The notes under the pieces are model-generated. The model saw only the letters and a program-made list of their open reading frames with translations, did no database searches and was not told the origin of the DNA. The position numbers and the translations under genes were made by a program. Shown here piece after piece: positions 9,501 to 16,318 of a DNA stretch of 64,000 nucleotides (positions are counted from its first letter, which is position 1; every line of letters starts with the position of its first letter). Source of the DNA: Marinobacterium marinum (GTDB taxonomy: Bacteria; Pseudomonadota; Gammaproteobacteria; Pseudomonadales; Balneatricaceae); contig NZ_JACEMT010000031.1 of NCBI RefSeq assembly GCF_013868415.1, positions 1 through 64,000 of the forward strand. The letters run 5' to 3'.

Positions 9501-10429
9501 AACTGTCGATGCCTGCCTCCTCACTGCTGGTCCACACCCTGCTGGTACGCTCCAGCAGCCAACGCATTTTTGCCCTGTCCAGCCACACCATTGAGCAAAG
9601 CCTGCTTTCGCTTGATGGTGAATTACATCAAACCGAAAACGGCCTGACTTTTACTACGTCCGAAGGTGAATACCCCGCCTATATGCTGGAAAGCCTGATC
9701 GGCGACCCCGTCAAGGAATACCACCATCGCAACCGTATTCATCCTGTACTGATCGTGACCCTTGACCACGACCGTAAAGCGGCCGTTCTGGTGCAGGACG
9801 TTATCGCGCATCGTGAACTGGTCTTCAAGTCCCTGAGTGAACACCTGCCCGATATTGCCGGGGTGCCCGGCGTCACCATCCTGTCCAATGGTGACGTCGC
9901 CCCGATCATCGACCTCCAGACACGTATCCTTGACCGCGCCTCCCTGCTGGCCTCGGCCTACGAAGTCCTGGAACCGACGCTTGAGCGACGCCTGCCACAT
10001 CTGCTGGTGGTAGATGACTCGCTCAGCGCCCGCAAGACTCTGGCGACATTGCTCCGCGACAGTGGCTATCAGGTGTCAACCGCTATTGACGGTCTGGATG
10101 CACTGGACAAGGTTCGAGCGGATCCTCCCGAATTGATACTGACCGACCTGGAAATGCCGCGCATGACCGGTATGGAACTGGCTGCCATTATCAGCAACAG
10201 CCCCCAGTTCAGCGACATCCCGGTATTGATGATCACTTCACGATCGACCCACAAGCACCGTGGCGAAGCCAAGGCCGCTGGCGTCTCGGCTTACCTCACC
10301 AAACCCTGGACGGAAAGCGCTGTACTGGAAACCGTTCAGTCACTGATGTTTAAAGAGATTACCCTGGCCGACGAACCAGAGGACATACCCGATGAACTGG
10401 AACTGGATCTCGGACCTCTCCTGCTATAG
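6548..10429 (+). CDS. chpA: Hybrid chemotaxis histidine kinase ChpA
   Basis: A 1293-residue CheA-type kinase, about half the length of Pseudomonas ChpA. The GTG start is chosen because GGAG lies six bases upstream; an ATG four codons later is possible. The first 480 residues are acidic and helical with only weak phosphotransfer resemblance. One clear HPt domain has H540 (AHTIKGLANMAG). A P3-like dimerisation region (about 675-800), the ATPase domain with N862 (IIRNAVDHGLE), DDGAGIN and GRGIGMDVV, a CheW-like domain (about 990-1130) and a C-terminal receiver (D1156/D1157, D1200, LTKP) follow. It is the last gene before a strong terminator; pilK, chpB and chpC are not present. Confidence 0.9.
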   Translation: MTTDMAQCSGMAVLLSTLESLLTGSDDIQPVQLLEQLPSLADACFEADCSGSSDLLTLIGEVLEAEAPEQPLTDDQQQQLLALVALLPNPAQQPPSEERVASVLAALSSAHWQSPLEYEDLESLPELLLADWQQQPALTDDTMFITLSESEGTPHRSIDETVQDTSLPDEAPLLDLDDLIIESEPADSDDIHTETPDTPAALAEHLQALAAPLFESDNPLPADLVMLVTELIDTCDDLSLPVIGQAEALILDLIKQPSRETAAAVIDLLGMDSWPEPLDAADIADQRELLNELFDADNHTDTPESSVVLEPSSLPEAEAKPSFCDIDMALLETPGPSVDPGIVTMLIDSLQALQEQWEHVDASRADALLDASQDALTPLSRACTTINLHGLHLLLTGLTRNLAWFQQHPECFHDDQCLHFAGCLQAVHQHLEALADKGIREDLIDMISDDLLPIRADSQQGAFISGLLALASIQSPDDIECETATPDDIDLTVSDEIDPQLMEMLYDELPILVEEFQQHLQAVVVDHEADALLSAQRSAHTIKGLANMAGIKGLANLTHHLEDILEVLTDAKTFPGSKLTHDLTGASDCLAQMSESITEAGGAPDNAQYRLQQMMTWFYRLRTEGVECAAETLTENERTAPPPTAVPAVENKPAVNRSTTGTGQEGDKEHAHLRVSVGILDNLFRIAGESSTLNAQLDDTLTQLRSLSRSNRERQRSLQKVLFELEQQLQDHFTLTNPLQEGDSGFDPLEMDRYNSMHTTLSQLQEAVADVREVDYEAEHQMRQLAELHVRQSNLQKESLENVLHTRQVAVKTLSSRMQRIMRQASSAAGKSARLVIEGEDVMMDSQILNQLADPLMHIIRNAVDHGLETPHLRFEAGKDETGVLTIRFAQHNGKVHVSCEDDGAGINLKRVREIAERKGLINSDAELNERDIQRLILVPGFSTRDEISQLSGRGIGMDVVYQQVARMQGSLNIDSTPGHGTRFELSMPASSLLVHTLLVRSSSQRIFALSSHTIEQSLLSLDGELHQTENGLTFTTSEGEYPAYMLESLIGDPVKEYHHRNRIHPVLIVTLDHDRKAAVLVQDVIAHRELVFKSLSEHLPDIAGVPGVTILSNGDVAPIIDLQTRILDRASLLASAYEVLEPTLERRLPHLLVVDDSLSARKTLATLLRDSGYQVSTAIDGLDALDKVRADPPELILTDLEMPRMTGMELAAIISNSPQFSDIPVLMITSRSTHKHRGEAKAAGVSAYLTKPWTESAVLETVQSLMFKEITLADEPEDIPDELELDLGPLLL

Positions 10430-10445
10430 GCATACCATCTCTGGA

Positions 10446-10487
10446 TAAAAAAAGCCTGTGCGATAGTGAGTGTCGCACAGGCTTTTT
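10446..10487 (+). terminator. Rho-independent terminator after chpA
   Basis: A stem of about 15 bp (10449-10463 with 10473-10487, core AAGCCTGTGCGA) and a 9-base loop, ending in TTTTT. It lies 17 bp after the chpA stop. The A-run before the stem makes it potentially bidirectional. Confidence 0.92.
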
Positions 10488-10544
10488 ATATAGAAAAATT
10501 GTTTATTAATTTTAATATTCCAAAAGGAACGATAATAAGCCCCC

Positions 10545-11558
10545 ATGGATAAAAACAGAATATTTTGGCCCGATTTTACTCGAGCAGTAGCCATACTACT
10601 TGTAATTATTATTCACATAAGTGCCCCTGTTGTAGTTAGCTTAAAAGAAGTTGAAACCAGTAGCTGGTTATGGGCTAATGCTTTGGACTCAATTGCAAGA
10701 ATTTCTGTTCCTTTATTTTTCATGATATCAGGATTTTTACTTCTCAATAAAGATATAGACATAATAAAATCCATAAAGCGAGCCAATAATCGAATACTGC
10801 TCCCTATGATATTTTGGTCTTTCTTCTACATCAGTTATTCAGCATATGAATACGGTATCGAATATTATTTAAATTATAATTATATGGGGCTATTAAAAAC
10901 TCCTGCCCAATATCACCTTTGGTTTTTTTATGATATGTTGATATTGTATATAACTATACCATTCATGCGCGCTATTATAGAAAGAAAATTAACCATATAT
11001 TTCATCTTTCTTTGTTTTTTAAAAGAATTATTTTTATTTTTACCTGTAGATAATTACTTCGAGTTTTCTCCTGTTTCTACGTTTGCAGGATACATGCTTG
11101 CAGGTCATTACATTGGAAATCTTAATAAAATCAAAAAATGGACATATAAAGCATCAGCTTTCATATTTTTTATTTTATTTTTTGTTACATTCGTAAGAAC
11201 ATATCAACTTTCATTCGAAGCAGGAACTCTAGTACAAGACTACTATTCTTATACATCACCAAACATTATAATCATGTCAATATGTGCTTTTTTTATAATG
11301 AGCCGTATCAAAATTGATACAAAATGGATAAAATACCCTATAATAATTATAAGTCGATATTCATTAGGAATATATGGTATCCATGTTTTCGTTATCCATT
11401 TACTTTACACCGGGAAATTTGGTTTCAAAATTTCATCTATGGAGAATAACGGACATATATTTTCATTATTGGAAACTTTTATTTTAGTTCTAATAATTTC
11501 ATTATTTACCGTTATTCTAATAAGCTTAATAAAACCAATGAGAAAAATTATAAGTTAG
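10545..11558 (+). CDS. Acyltransferase 3 family membrane protein (WecH/OafA-like)
   Basis: A 337-residue polytopic membrane protein of the acyltransferase 3 family, which moves acetyl or other acyl groups onto sugars of surface polysaccharides. The first helix carries R13 and H24 in the family's R-X10-H pattern (FTRAVAILLVIIIH), followed by the conserved RISVPLFFMISGFLL. About ten hydrophobic helices can be seen. An AAAGGA ribosome site lies upstream. Base composition is strikingly AT-rich compared with both flanks, suggesting acquisition by transfer. It lies between the chpA terminator and IS30 remains, and may serve the polysaccharide genes beyond the IS. The substrate cannot be told. Confidence 0.85.
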   Translation: MDKNRIFWPDFTRAVAILLVIIIHISAPVVVSLKEVETSSWLWANALDSIARISVPLFFMISGFLLLNKDIDIIKSIKRANNRILLPMIFWSFFYISYSAYEYGIEYYLNYNYMGLLKTPAQYHLWFFYDMLILYITIPFMRAIIERKLTIYFIFLCFLKELFLFLPVDNYFEFSPVSTFAGYMLAGHYIGNLNKIKKWTYKASAFIFFILFFVTFVRTYQLSFEAGTLVQDYYSYTSPNIIIMSICAFFIMSRIKIDTKWIKYPIIIISRYSLGIYGIHVFVIHLLYTGKFGFKISSMENNGHIFSLLETFILVLIISLFTVILISLIKPMRKIIS

Positions 11559-11577
11559 CTGTAGATACTAAGGATGT

Positions 11578-11603
11578 CGCGAATTCAACTCCGAATTGCG
11601 ACA
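11578..11603. repeat. Outer inverted repeat of the IS30 relic
   Basis: This 26-base sequence equals the inverted right end of the intact IS30 (12802-12827) at 25 of 26 positions. It marks the surviving terminal end, downstream of the transposase stop, of an older IS30-type element on the minus strand. Confidence 0.85.
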
Positions 11604-11743
11604 TCCTGAAGGTATTCATGAAAATACAATTTCAGGCTAACTGAACCCGAGGCATTTCCGAAGCCTGATATTTAACTTTTTTTCTGCCTTGCGGACACCC
11701 TCGTCAGTGATTTTCCGCAGATCCGTAGCTTTCGGAAGGTACT
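11604..11743 (-). pseudogene. IS30-type transposase relic, C-terminal fragment
   Basis: Translated on the minus strand this reads LPKATDLRKITDEG, then VRKAEKKLNIRLRKCLGF, aligning closely with the C-terminal end of the intact IS30 transposase (IPKGTDLRLITDED, VRWAEKRLNLRPRKCLGF). A TAG replaces the Gln codon after the CLGF motif and a one-base insertion follows, so it is dead. It continues in frame with the second piece at 12828-12899 once the intact IS30 and one CT duplicate are removed. Confidence 0.85.
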
Positions 11744-11769
11744 CGGGAATTCAGATAATAAGTGCGACA
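11744..11769. repeat. IS30 left inverted repeat
   Basis: Begins CGGGAATTCA and ends AAGTGCGACA. It matches the inverted right repeat at about 20 of 26 positions; most mismatches are clustered in the middle. Confidence 0.82.
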
Positions 11770-11848
11770 CTCATGGTTGAACGGCGAGAGGTGGCCAACT
11801 GCCGAAGGTGGTACGCTTCAGCTCGCCAAAGTCAAAGTAAGTATCACC

Positions 11849-12796
11849 ATGAGTTATCAGCAGTTGACCGAGGGGAAACGATACCAGATATCGGCTCTCC
11901 TTACGCAGGGATATTCGCCGGCAGCGATCGCTACTGTAGTTGAAGTTCATCGCTCCACAGTCTACCGGGAGATGAAGCGTAACAGTCATGACGGGGTGTA
12001 TGAGCCTGAGGAGGCGCATGCCAGAAGCCGCTCACGTCGAGTCATGGCACGCAAATACAGAGTGCCGGAGCAAACCGTCATGTATGTGGAGCTGGCGTTG
12101 TCCTGGCACTGGAGTCCGGAACAGGTCAGCGGTATCGGCAAGCTCATTGGTCTGCCGGTGAGCCATGAGTGGATATACCGTCATGTCGCTGCCGAGAAGG
12201 CCCGTGGCGGCAAGCTCTACAAGACATTGCGCCAAGGACACAAACGGTACCGCAAGGGCAGCAACAGCAAGCGTGCGGTCATCCCGGAGCCGATTTCGAT
12301 CGACGATCGTCCGGCCATCGTGGACACGCGGGGGCGCTTTGGTGACTGGGAGGTCGATACCGTTCTGGGCAGGCATGGTAGCGGTGCGTTGGTCACGTTG
12401 GCGGAGCGCAAGAGTCGCCTGTATCTGGTCCGCAGGGTCGACGCCAAGCGGGCTACGGATGTGCGGGATGCGATCATCGATATGCTCATGCCCTATGCCG
12501 ACCATGTGCATACAATCACGGCGGACAACGGCAGCGAGTTCGTCGAACACAAGGCCATAGCGGAAGCGCTGGGGGCGGAGTTCTACTTTGCTCACCCGTA
12601 CTCCTCATGGGAACGCGGACTGAACGAGAACTTCAATGGGCTGCTGCGGCAGTTCATCCCGAAGGGTACGGATCTGAGGCTGATTACGGATGAAGATGTG
12701 CGGTGGGCAGAGAAGAGGTTAAACCTGAGGCCGCGTAAATGCCTCGGATTCAGGCAGCCCGAAATGGTGTTCCAAGAATACCTTCAGGCTGCATAG
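11849..12796 (+). CDS. IS30 family transposase
   Basis: A 315-residue DDE transposase. The start at MSYQQLTEGKRYQIS matches the usual IS30 beginning; the frame is open 29 codons further upstream but that part overlaps the terminal repeat region. An N-terminal helix-turn-helix is seen in YSPAAIATVVEVHRSTVYREMKRN. The catalytic core shows GDWEVDTVLG (first Asp), TADNGSEF (second Asp) and SSWERGLNENFNGLLRQF (Glu). The C-terminal end, RKCLGFRQPEMVF, is typical of the family. No stop or frameshift is visible, so the enzyme may be active. Confidence 0.94.
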   Translation: MSYQQLTEGKRYQISALLTQGYSPAAIATVVEVHRSTVYREMKRNSHDGVYEPEEAHARSRSRRVMARKYRVPEQTVMYVELALSWHWSPEQVSGIGKLIGLPVSHEWIYRHVAAEKARGGKLYKTLRQGHKRYRKGSNSKRAVIPEPISIDDRPAIVDTRGRFGDWEVDTVLGRHGSGALVTLAERKSRLYLVRRVDAKRATDVRDAIIDMLMPYADHVHTITADNGSEFVEHKAIAEALGAEFYFAHPYSSWERGLNENFNGLLRQFIPKGTDLRLITDEDVRWAEKRLNLRPRKCLGFRQPEMVFQEYLQAA

Positions 12797-12801
12797 GCGG
12801 G

Positions 12802-12827
12802 TGTCGCACTTCGGAGTTGAATTCGCG
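12802..12827. repeat. IS30 right inverted repeat
   Basis: Begins TGTCGCACTT and ends GAATTCGCG, six bases after the transposase stop codon. It is nearly identical (25 of 26, inverted) to the relic's own end at 11578-11603, which shows the two elements are close relatives. Confidence 0.85.
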
Positions 12828-12899
12828 CTGGCGTAGCAGGCCGCTAAAGCTCTCGCTCAGCCCATGCTCCCAGAGGGATTGACACATAAAAATGAACAC
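12828..12899 (-). pseudogene. IS30-type transposase relic, second fragment
   Basis: On the minus strand this encodes QSLWEHGLSESFSGLLRQ, matching YSSWERGLNENFNGLLRQ around the catalytic Glu of the intact transposase; about five residues further upstream (VFIFM) also align loosely. It is the other half of the gene interrupted by the intact IS30. No remains of the N-terminal three quarters are seen, because the next gene stops 26 bp further on. Confidence 0.78.
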
Positions 12900-12924
12900 T
12901 ATCCGCAGTGTACCATTTTATGGT

Positions 12925-15102
12925 TCATATATTTTTAAAAAAGCTTCTGATTATTCTAGGAACCTTTTTACTAGCTCTTAGTTTATTATTTGTAAACTTA
13001 CAAAAATCTTTTAAAACATCCAAGTATGAACTTCCACTTCTCACAATGAGAGATCCTTGAAAAGAAAGGCCATCAGCATCTTCATTTTCTCTAGATAGTG
13101 GAAAGTAAATTTCTGACAAATTAATATCAGGGAAAAAAGCCCTGTATTCTAACAGCATACTTACACTATTTTTTCGGAGTGATCTTGAGACGTCTTCTCT
13201 TATCTTGAGTAAAGTCTGTCGGTCAGCATCAATACTGGCTAAAGTAGCCAGCATGTCGGCCCCATCCTTGGCAATCAGCCAACCGTTTTCACCCTCTTTG
13301 ATCCGATCGGCGAAAGCGCCAACATCGGTGGCTACAACAGGCAAACCGGCGGCCCAGAGTTCGCTTAGTGTATAGCTGAAAGTCTCGGGAACCTGTGACA
13401 GCAACAAACCCAGATCAGGACTGAACTGGCGCAGCAGCTCTCCCAGCTGCGCGCGTTCATAGCGCTCCACGACCGTCACGGAAGGCGAAGACTGAAAAGA
13501 CGCACCGCTGGTGCCGCAACCCAGCAACACCACATGATAATGTTCGATCAGCTCTCGCCAAACGACTTTCAGCAGCCCCCCTCCCTTATGGGCTTCCAGG
13601 CTGCCCAGAATAACGATGGTCAACTTTTCACCGGCAGGCCGCACATCGTCTATTTGGGCAATCGGAGCCAGTGAGGCCAGCAAGTCTTGGCCAAGACCAT
13701 GCTCGATCACATGAATGGGCTCGTGCATGCGGGGAAAGAGCGAATGAACCCTGTCTACAACCGATACACTGGGCGCAATCTGGATAATTTCGCCTTCGTT
13801 CAACAAAGCGGCGAAGTGATGACGAAGACGAGCCCAGTGCTCAACCCCTTCATGCAGGAAAAAACGCTCAGACGGATTTTCCTTCCAACACTGCTTTAAC
13901 CGGGTGCTGTTGCAGCTCGTACAGGGGTGCTCGAAGGTCGCCGTGATAAATGGACACACCGGATAGAAATCATGCCAAACATACAATGTCGGCACCGCCG
14001 TTCGTAAACAATCCAGCGAATGCCCAATGACTGATGAGACGATAACGGTATCGGGACACCAGTGCTGAATAATCTCGTCCATGATCGAACGGTACTGAAC
14101 ATGCGTCACCAGAGTAGACAGTATGGGCAGGTTCAAGGACCATTCACGAATCGGCACATCACTGGTAGGTGACTCGAACAACGCCAGCTTGTAGCCAAAG
14201 GCATCCCAGTCGCCAATAGGACGCAAGACCAGATTACGCACCCCCGTATCGGCAGCGGCAAAATCCTCGACCCAGCGGCCCAGCCCCCCTCCCCAATTAT
14301 GGCTGATATGTAAACGCACCGGCTGGTTAACGACAGAAGTGGCCTCGGGTTGCTGACAGCGACGGCTTAAATCGGTCAAGGCATGGCGCAACCCGGTAAA
14401 TGGATGGCGCCGCACGAGCAGCTGTTCCCAGGTTGCAGGCAGCCCGGCAGGAGCCCGCTGCGGCGGCCAGTCCGCATCATCCACATAGAGACGGTCCGTC
14501 AGGACCATGCCCACACCCTTGTCCTGCAGTACCTGATCCACAGCAACCGAATTCGCTTCTCGATATGCGCTGACCACCTCAGCATCCATCACCGCGACAT
14601 GGCCCGCCAGCACCGGTACATCCATCAGCTGTCCACTGGCATAGCTGCTGAGCCACTGGTCCATCGCCTGCACATCCAGCCCCGGTTGATGATCGGACGA
14701 CAAAAACGCACTGGTAAACGGGTGCCGGACGGAAAGAGGCAGTAGAATATTCGCTGCCGATTCTCGCTTGATACTCAACAACCGCCGCATAAAATGCGGC
14801 GGTAATCCGGCACTGGCAGGTACAAATAGATACTCCTGCCGATTCGGAACATGCTGATTCACATATTCCAGCAAGCATGACCAATAGTTATCCCGCAACG
14901 CCGCCAGAGCAACGTCCGGTGCGCTGCCCAGTCGGTGCAGCGTTACCGCCTCACAAGCCTGTACCCCGGCCTCATCAGCAGCCGAAAGTTCGGAGGCCAG
15001 CAAGAGATGCAGTTCAACATTCTGAAACCGCTCCAATCCCAGCGCGGTCAGGCACTCGCTCAGGCGTCCGGCAACGTCCGCAATAACAACAACAGCCAGC
15101 AC
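12925..15102 (-). CDS. Two-domain glycosyltransferase (GT4-type C-terminal domain)
   Basis: A 725-residue putative cytoplasmic glycosyltransferase. The C-terminal half (about 330-640) is a GT-B fold of the glycosyltransferase 1/4 group: LTIVILGSLEAHKGGGLLK, then LGLLLSQVPETFSYTLSELW and LPVVATDVGAFADRIKEGENGWL, including the nucleotide-sugar-binding glutamate region. The N-terminal 230 residues resemble a GT-A type domain but lack an obvious DXD motif that I trust. The GTG start follows GGTGA and lies 4 bp after the previous stop. The last roughly 280 bp are far more AT-rich than the rest of the gene. Donor and acceptor are unknown; the neighbours point to surface polysaccharide. Confidence 0.82.
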   Translation of the reverse strand: MLAVVVIADVAGRLSECLTALGLERFQNVELHLLLASELSAADEAGVQACEAVTLHRLGSAPDVALAALRDNYWSCLLEYVNQHVPNRQEYLFVPASAGLPPHFMRRLLSIKRESAANILLPLSVRHPFTSAFLSSDHQPGLDVQAMDQWLSSYASGQLMDVPVLAGHVAVMDAEVVSAYREANSVAVDQVLQDKGVGMVLTDRLYVDDADWPPQRAPAGLPATWEQLLVRRHPFTGLRHALTDLSRRCQQPEATSVVNQPVRLHISHNWGGGLGRWVEDFAAADTGVRNLVLRPIGDWDAFGYKLALFESPTSDVPIREWSLNLPILSTLVTHVQYRSIMDEIIQHWCPDTVIVSSVIGHSLDCLRTAVPTLYVWHDFYPVCPFITATFEHPCTSCNSTRLKQCWKENPSERFFLHEGVEHWARLRHHFAALLNEGEIIQIAPSVSVVDRVHSLFPRMHEPIHVIEHGLGQDLLASLAPIAQIDDVRPAGEKLTIVILGSLEAHKGGGLLKVVWRELIEHYHVVLLGCGTSGASFQSSPSVTVVERYERAQLGELLRQFSPDLGLLLSQVPETFSYTLSELWAAGLPVVATDVGAFADRIKEGENGWLIAKDGADMLATLASIDADRQTLLKIREDVSRSLRKNSVSMLLEYRAFFPDINLSEIYFPLSRENEDADGLSFQGSLIVRSGSSYLDVLKDFCKFTNNKLRASKKVPRIIRSFFKNI

Positions 15103-15106
15103 TCAA

Positions 15107-16318
15107 TCACCGCCGTGCGACAAAACGAAAGACCGTTGCAACGCCCTTCAGCGCCATTCGGCGCCAGGCTGCCCCCGCCTTGGGACTACACGAAAGGTAA
15201 TCAAAATAAGCGCCCATATCACCTATCACCTTGCTGACTGGCGCACTGGGGCTTATCTGAATTGAGGTAAATTCAAGCGGGTTGTCCGGACAGTTTGCCT
15301 CATACCACTGCTTGTACCCTCCCTTATCCTGAGTAGAAAAGGGATCAGGAAAGGCCTGTTGCAGGTCAATCCGGGAGCGGTACAGGAGACGTGCATTCTT
15401 GCTGATCGGCGTACCGTCATCATAGTGCGCATACTTGTACGGCAACTTGCCCAGTTGCTCCTGTCCATATCCCTGACATTGCTCTATATACCAGTTTCTC
15501 AGCGCAAAGAGCGCCTTGTTGCCGCTGGCATATTTGTTGAGCATTTTTTCCTGGTCACCACTGTCGAAACCCGAGAAATGATAAAATCCAAGAGGCTCGC
15601 CATTGACCGTAAAACCGTCCTCAAACGTGCCGTCCACCTGACGGGTTGAGATATTCCAGGTCGCCACGTTGAAGGCTGGTGAACGCAGTACTTTAAGGTC
15701 ATCAAAAAAACAAGGGGCCAGATTCACCCAGCGCTGATCCGTAAACAGACCTCGCACCAGATCATCATGGCAGAAGGTATGCAGACGACTGGTCCACCAA
15801 CGGCTGAATCGACGGCCTTCCTCGCTGTTGCGGATGCCAACGAAACCAAGGTTAAAGACACCATAAATCAGGCTGGCCATCTCATTATCCATGATCGCTT
15901 CAATGCTGGTTTCAGGTTCGGTCTGGTGCGGTGTCAAAATGACACTGGCCGAATCCAGCTCCCGGCACAACTCGTCCAAACGCGAAAAAACCGCCATATC
16001 GGGGTCAAAATAAATGACTTTATCCGCATTGAAGCGCTCAAAAATGGCTTCGGCACCAAAGCCCTTTACGGCTGTGCACAACTCAACGACCGTATGCCCG
16101 AACAGCCAGCCCGTCATATTATCCACAGGCAGGGAGTCGGCATAAATCACATTATCAAAAGGCTCATCATCCAGCGAAAAGCCTGCCGGCAAGTCATCGG
16201 ACAATAACAGATCGAAGGTGGCTTCAGGCATTACGGCCTTAACCGAGTGTGCAAGTACACGCGCTTTCGGCAGGTAGTTCGACGTTATACTCGTGTAAAC
16301 ATGCAAATTGTCAGTCAT
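15107..16318 (-). CDS. Putative glycosyltransferase (GT8-like, DXD motif)
   Basis: A 403-residue protein with the layout of a GT-A glycosyltransferase: N-terminal HVYTSITSNYLPKARVLAHS, a DXD-type metal site in VIYFDPDMAVF, and a later GFYHFSGFDSGDQ stretch. This resembles the glycosyltransferase 8 group that uses nucleotide sugars with retention of configuration. Its start overlaps the preceding gene by 8 bp and its end is 4 bp before the next one, so the three transferases form one operon with the ABC exporter. Substrate not deducible. Confidence 0.75.
   Translation of the reverse strand: MTDNLHVYTSITSNYLPKARVLAHSVKAVMPEATFDLLLSDDLPAGFSLDDEPFDNVIYADSLPVDNMTGWLFGHTVVELCTAVKGFGAEAIFERFNADKVIYFDPDMAVFSRLDELCRELDSASVILTPHQTEPETSIEAIMDNEMASLIYGVFNLGFVGIRNSEEGRRFSRWWTSRLHTFCHDDLVRGLFTDQRWVNLAPCFFDDLKVLRSPAFNVATWNISTRQVDGTFEDGFTVNGEPLGFYHFSGFDSGDQEKMLNKYASGNKALFALRNWYIEQCQGYGQEQLGKLPYKYAHYDDGTPISKNARLLYRSRIDLQQAFPDPFSTQDKGGYKQWYEANCPDNPLEFTSIQISPSAPVSKVIGDMGAYFDYLSCSPKAGAAWRRMALKGVATVFRFVARR

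Larger units (their letters stand above)
11744..12827 (+). mobile_element. Intact IS30-family insertion sequence
   Basis: A 1084-bp element bounded by 26-base inverted repeats (11744-11769 and 12802-12827) that agree at about 20 of 26 positions; both outer ends contain GAATTC and both inner ends GTGCGACA. It carries one complete transposase gene. It is flanked by CT on both sides (11742-11743 and 12828-12829), fitting the 2-bp target duplication of IS30. It is inserted inside an older, degenerate IS30-type transposase gene of opposite orientation. Confidence 0.9.

Noticed and set aside
11578-12827. A single longer IS30 element using 11578-11603 as its left end
   Set aside because: A proper left repeat is present at 11744-11769, 11604-11743 encodes the C-terminus of a different transposase on the other strand, and CT flanks support the shorter boundaries.
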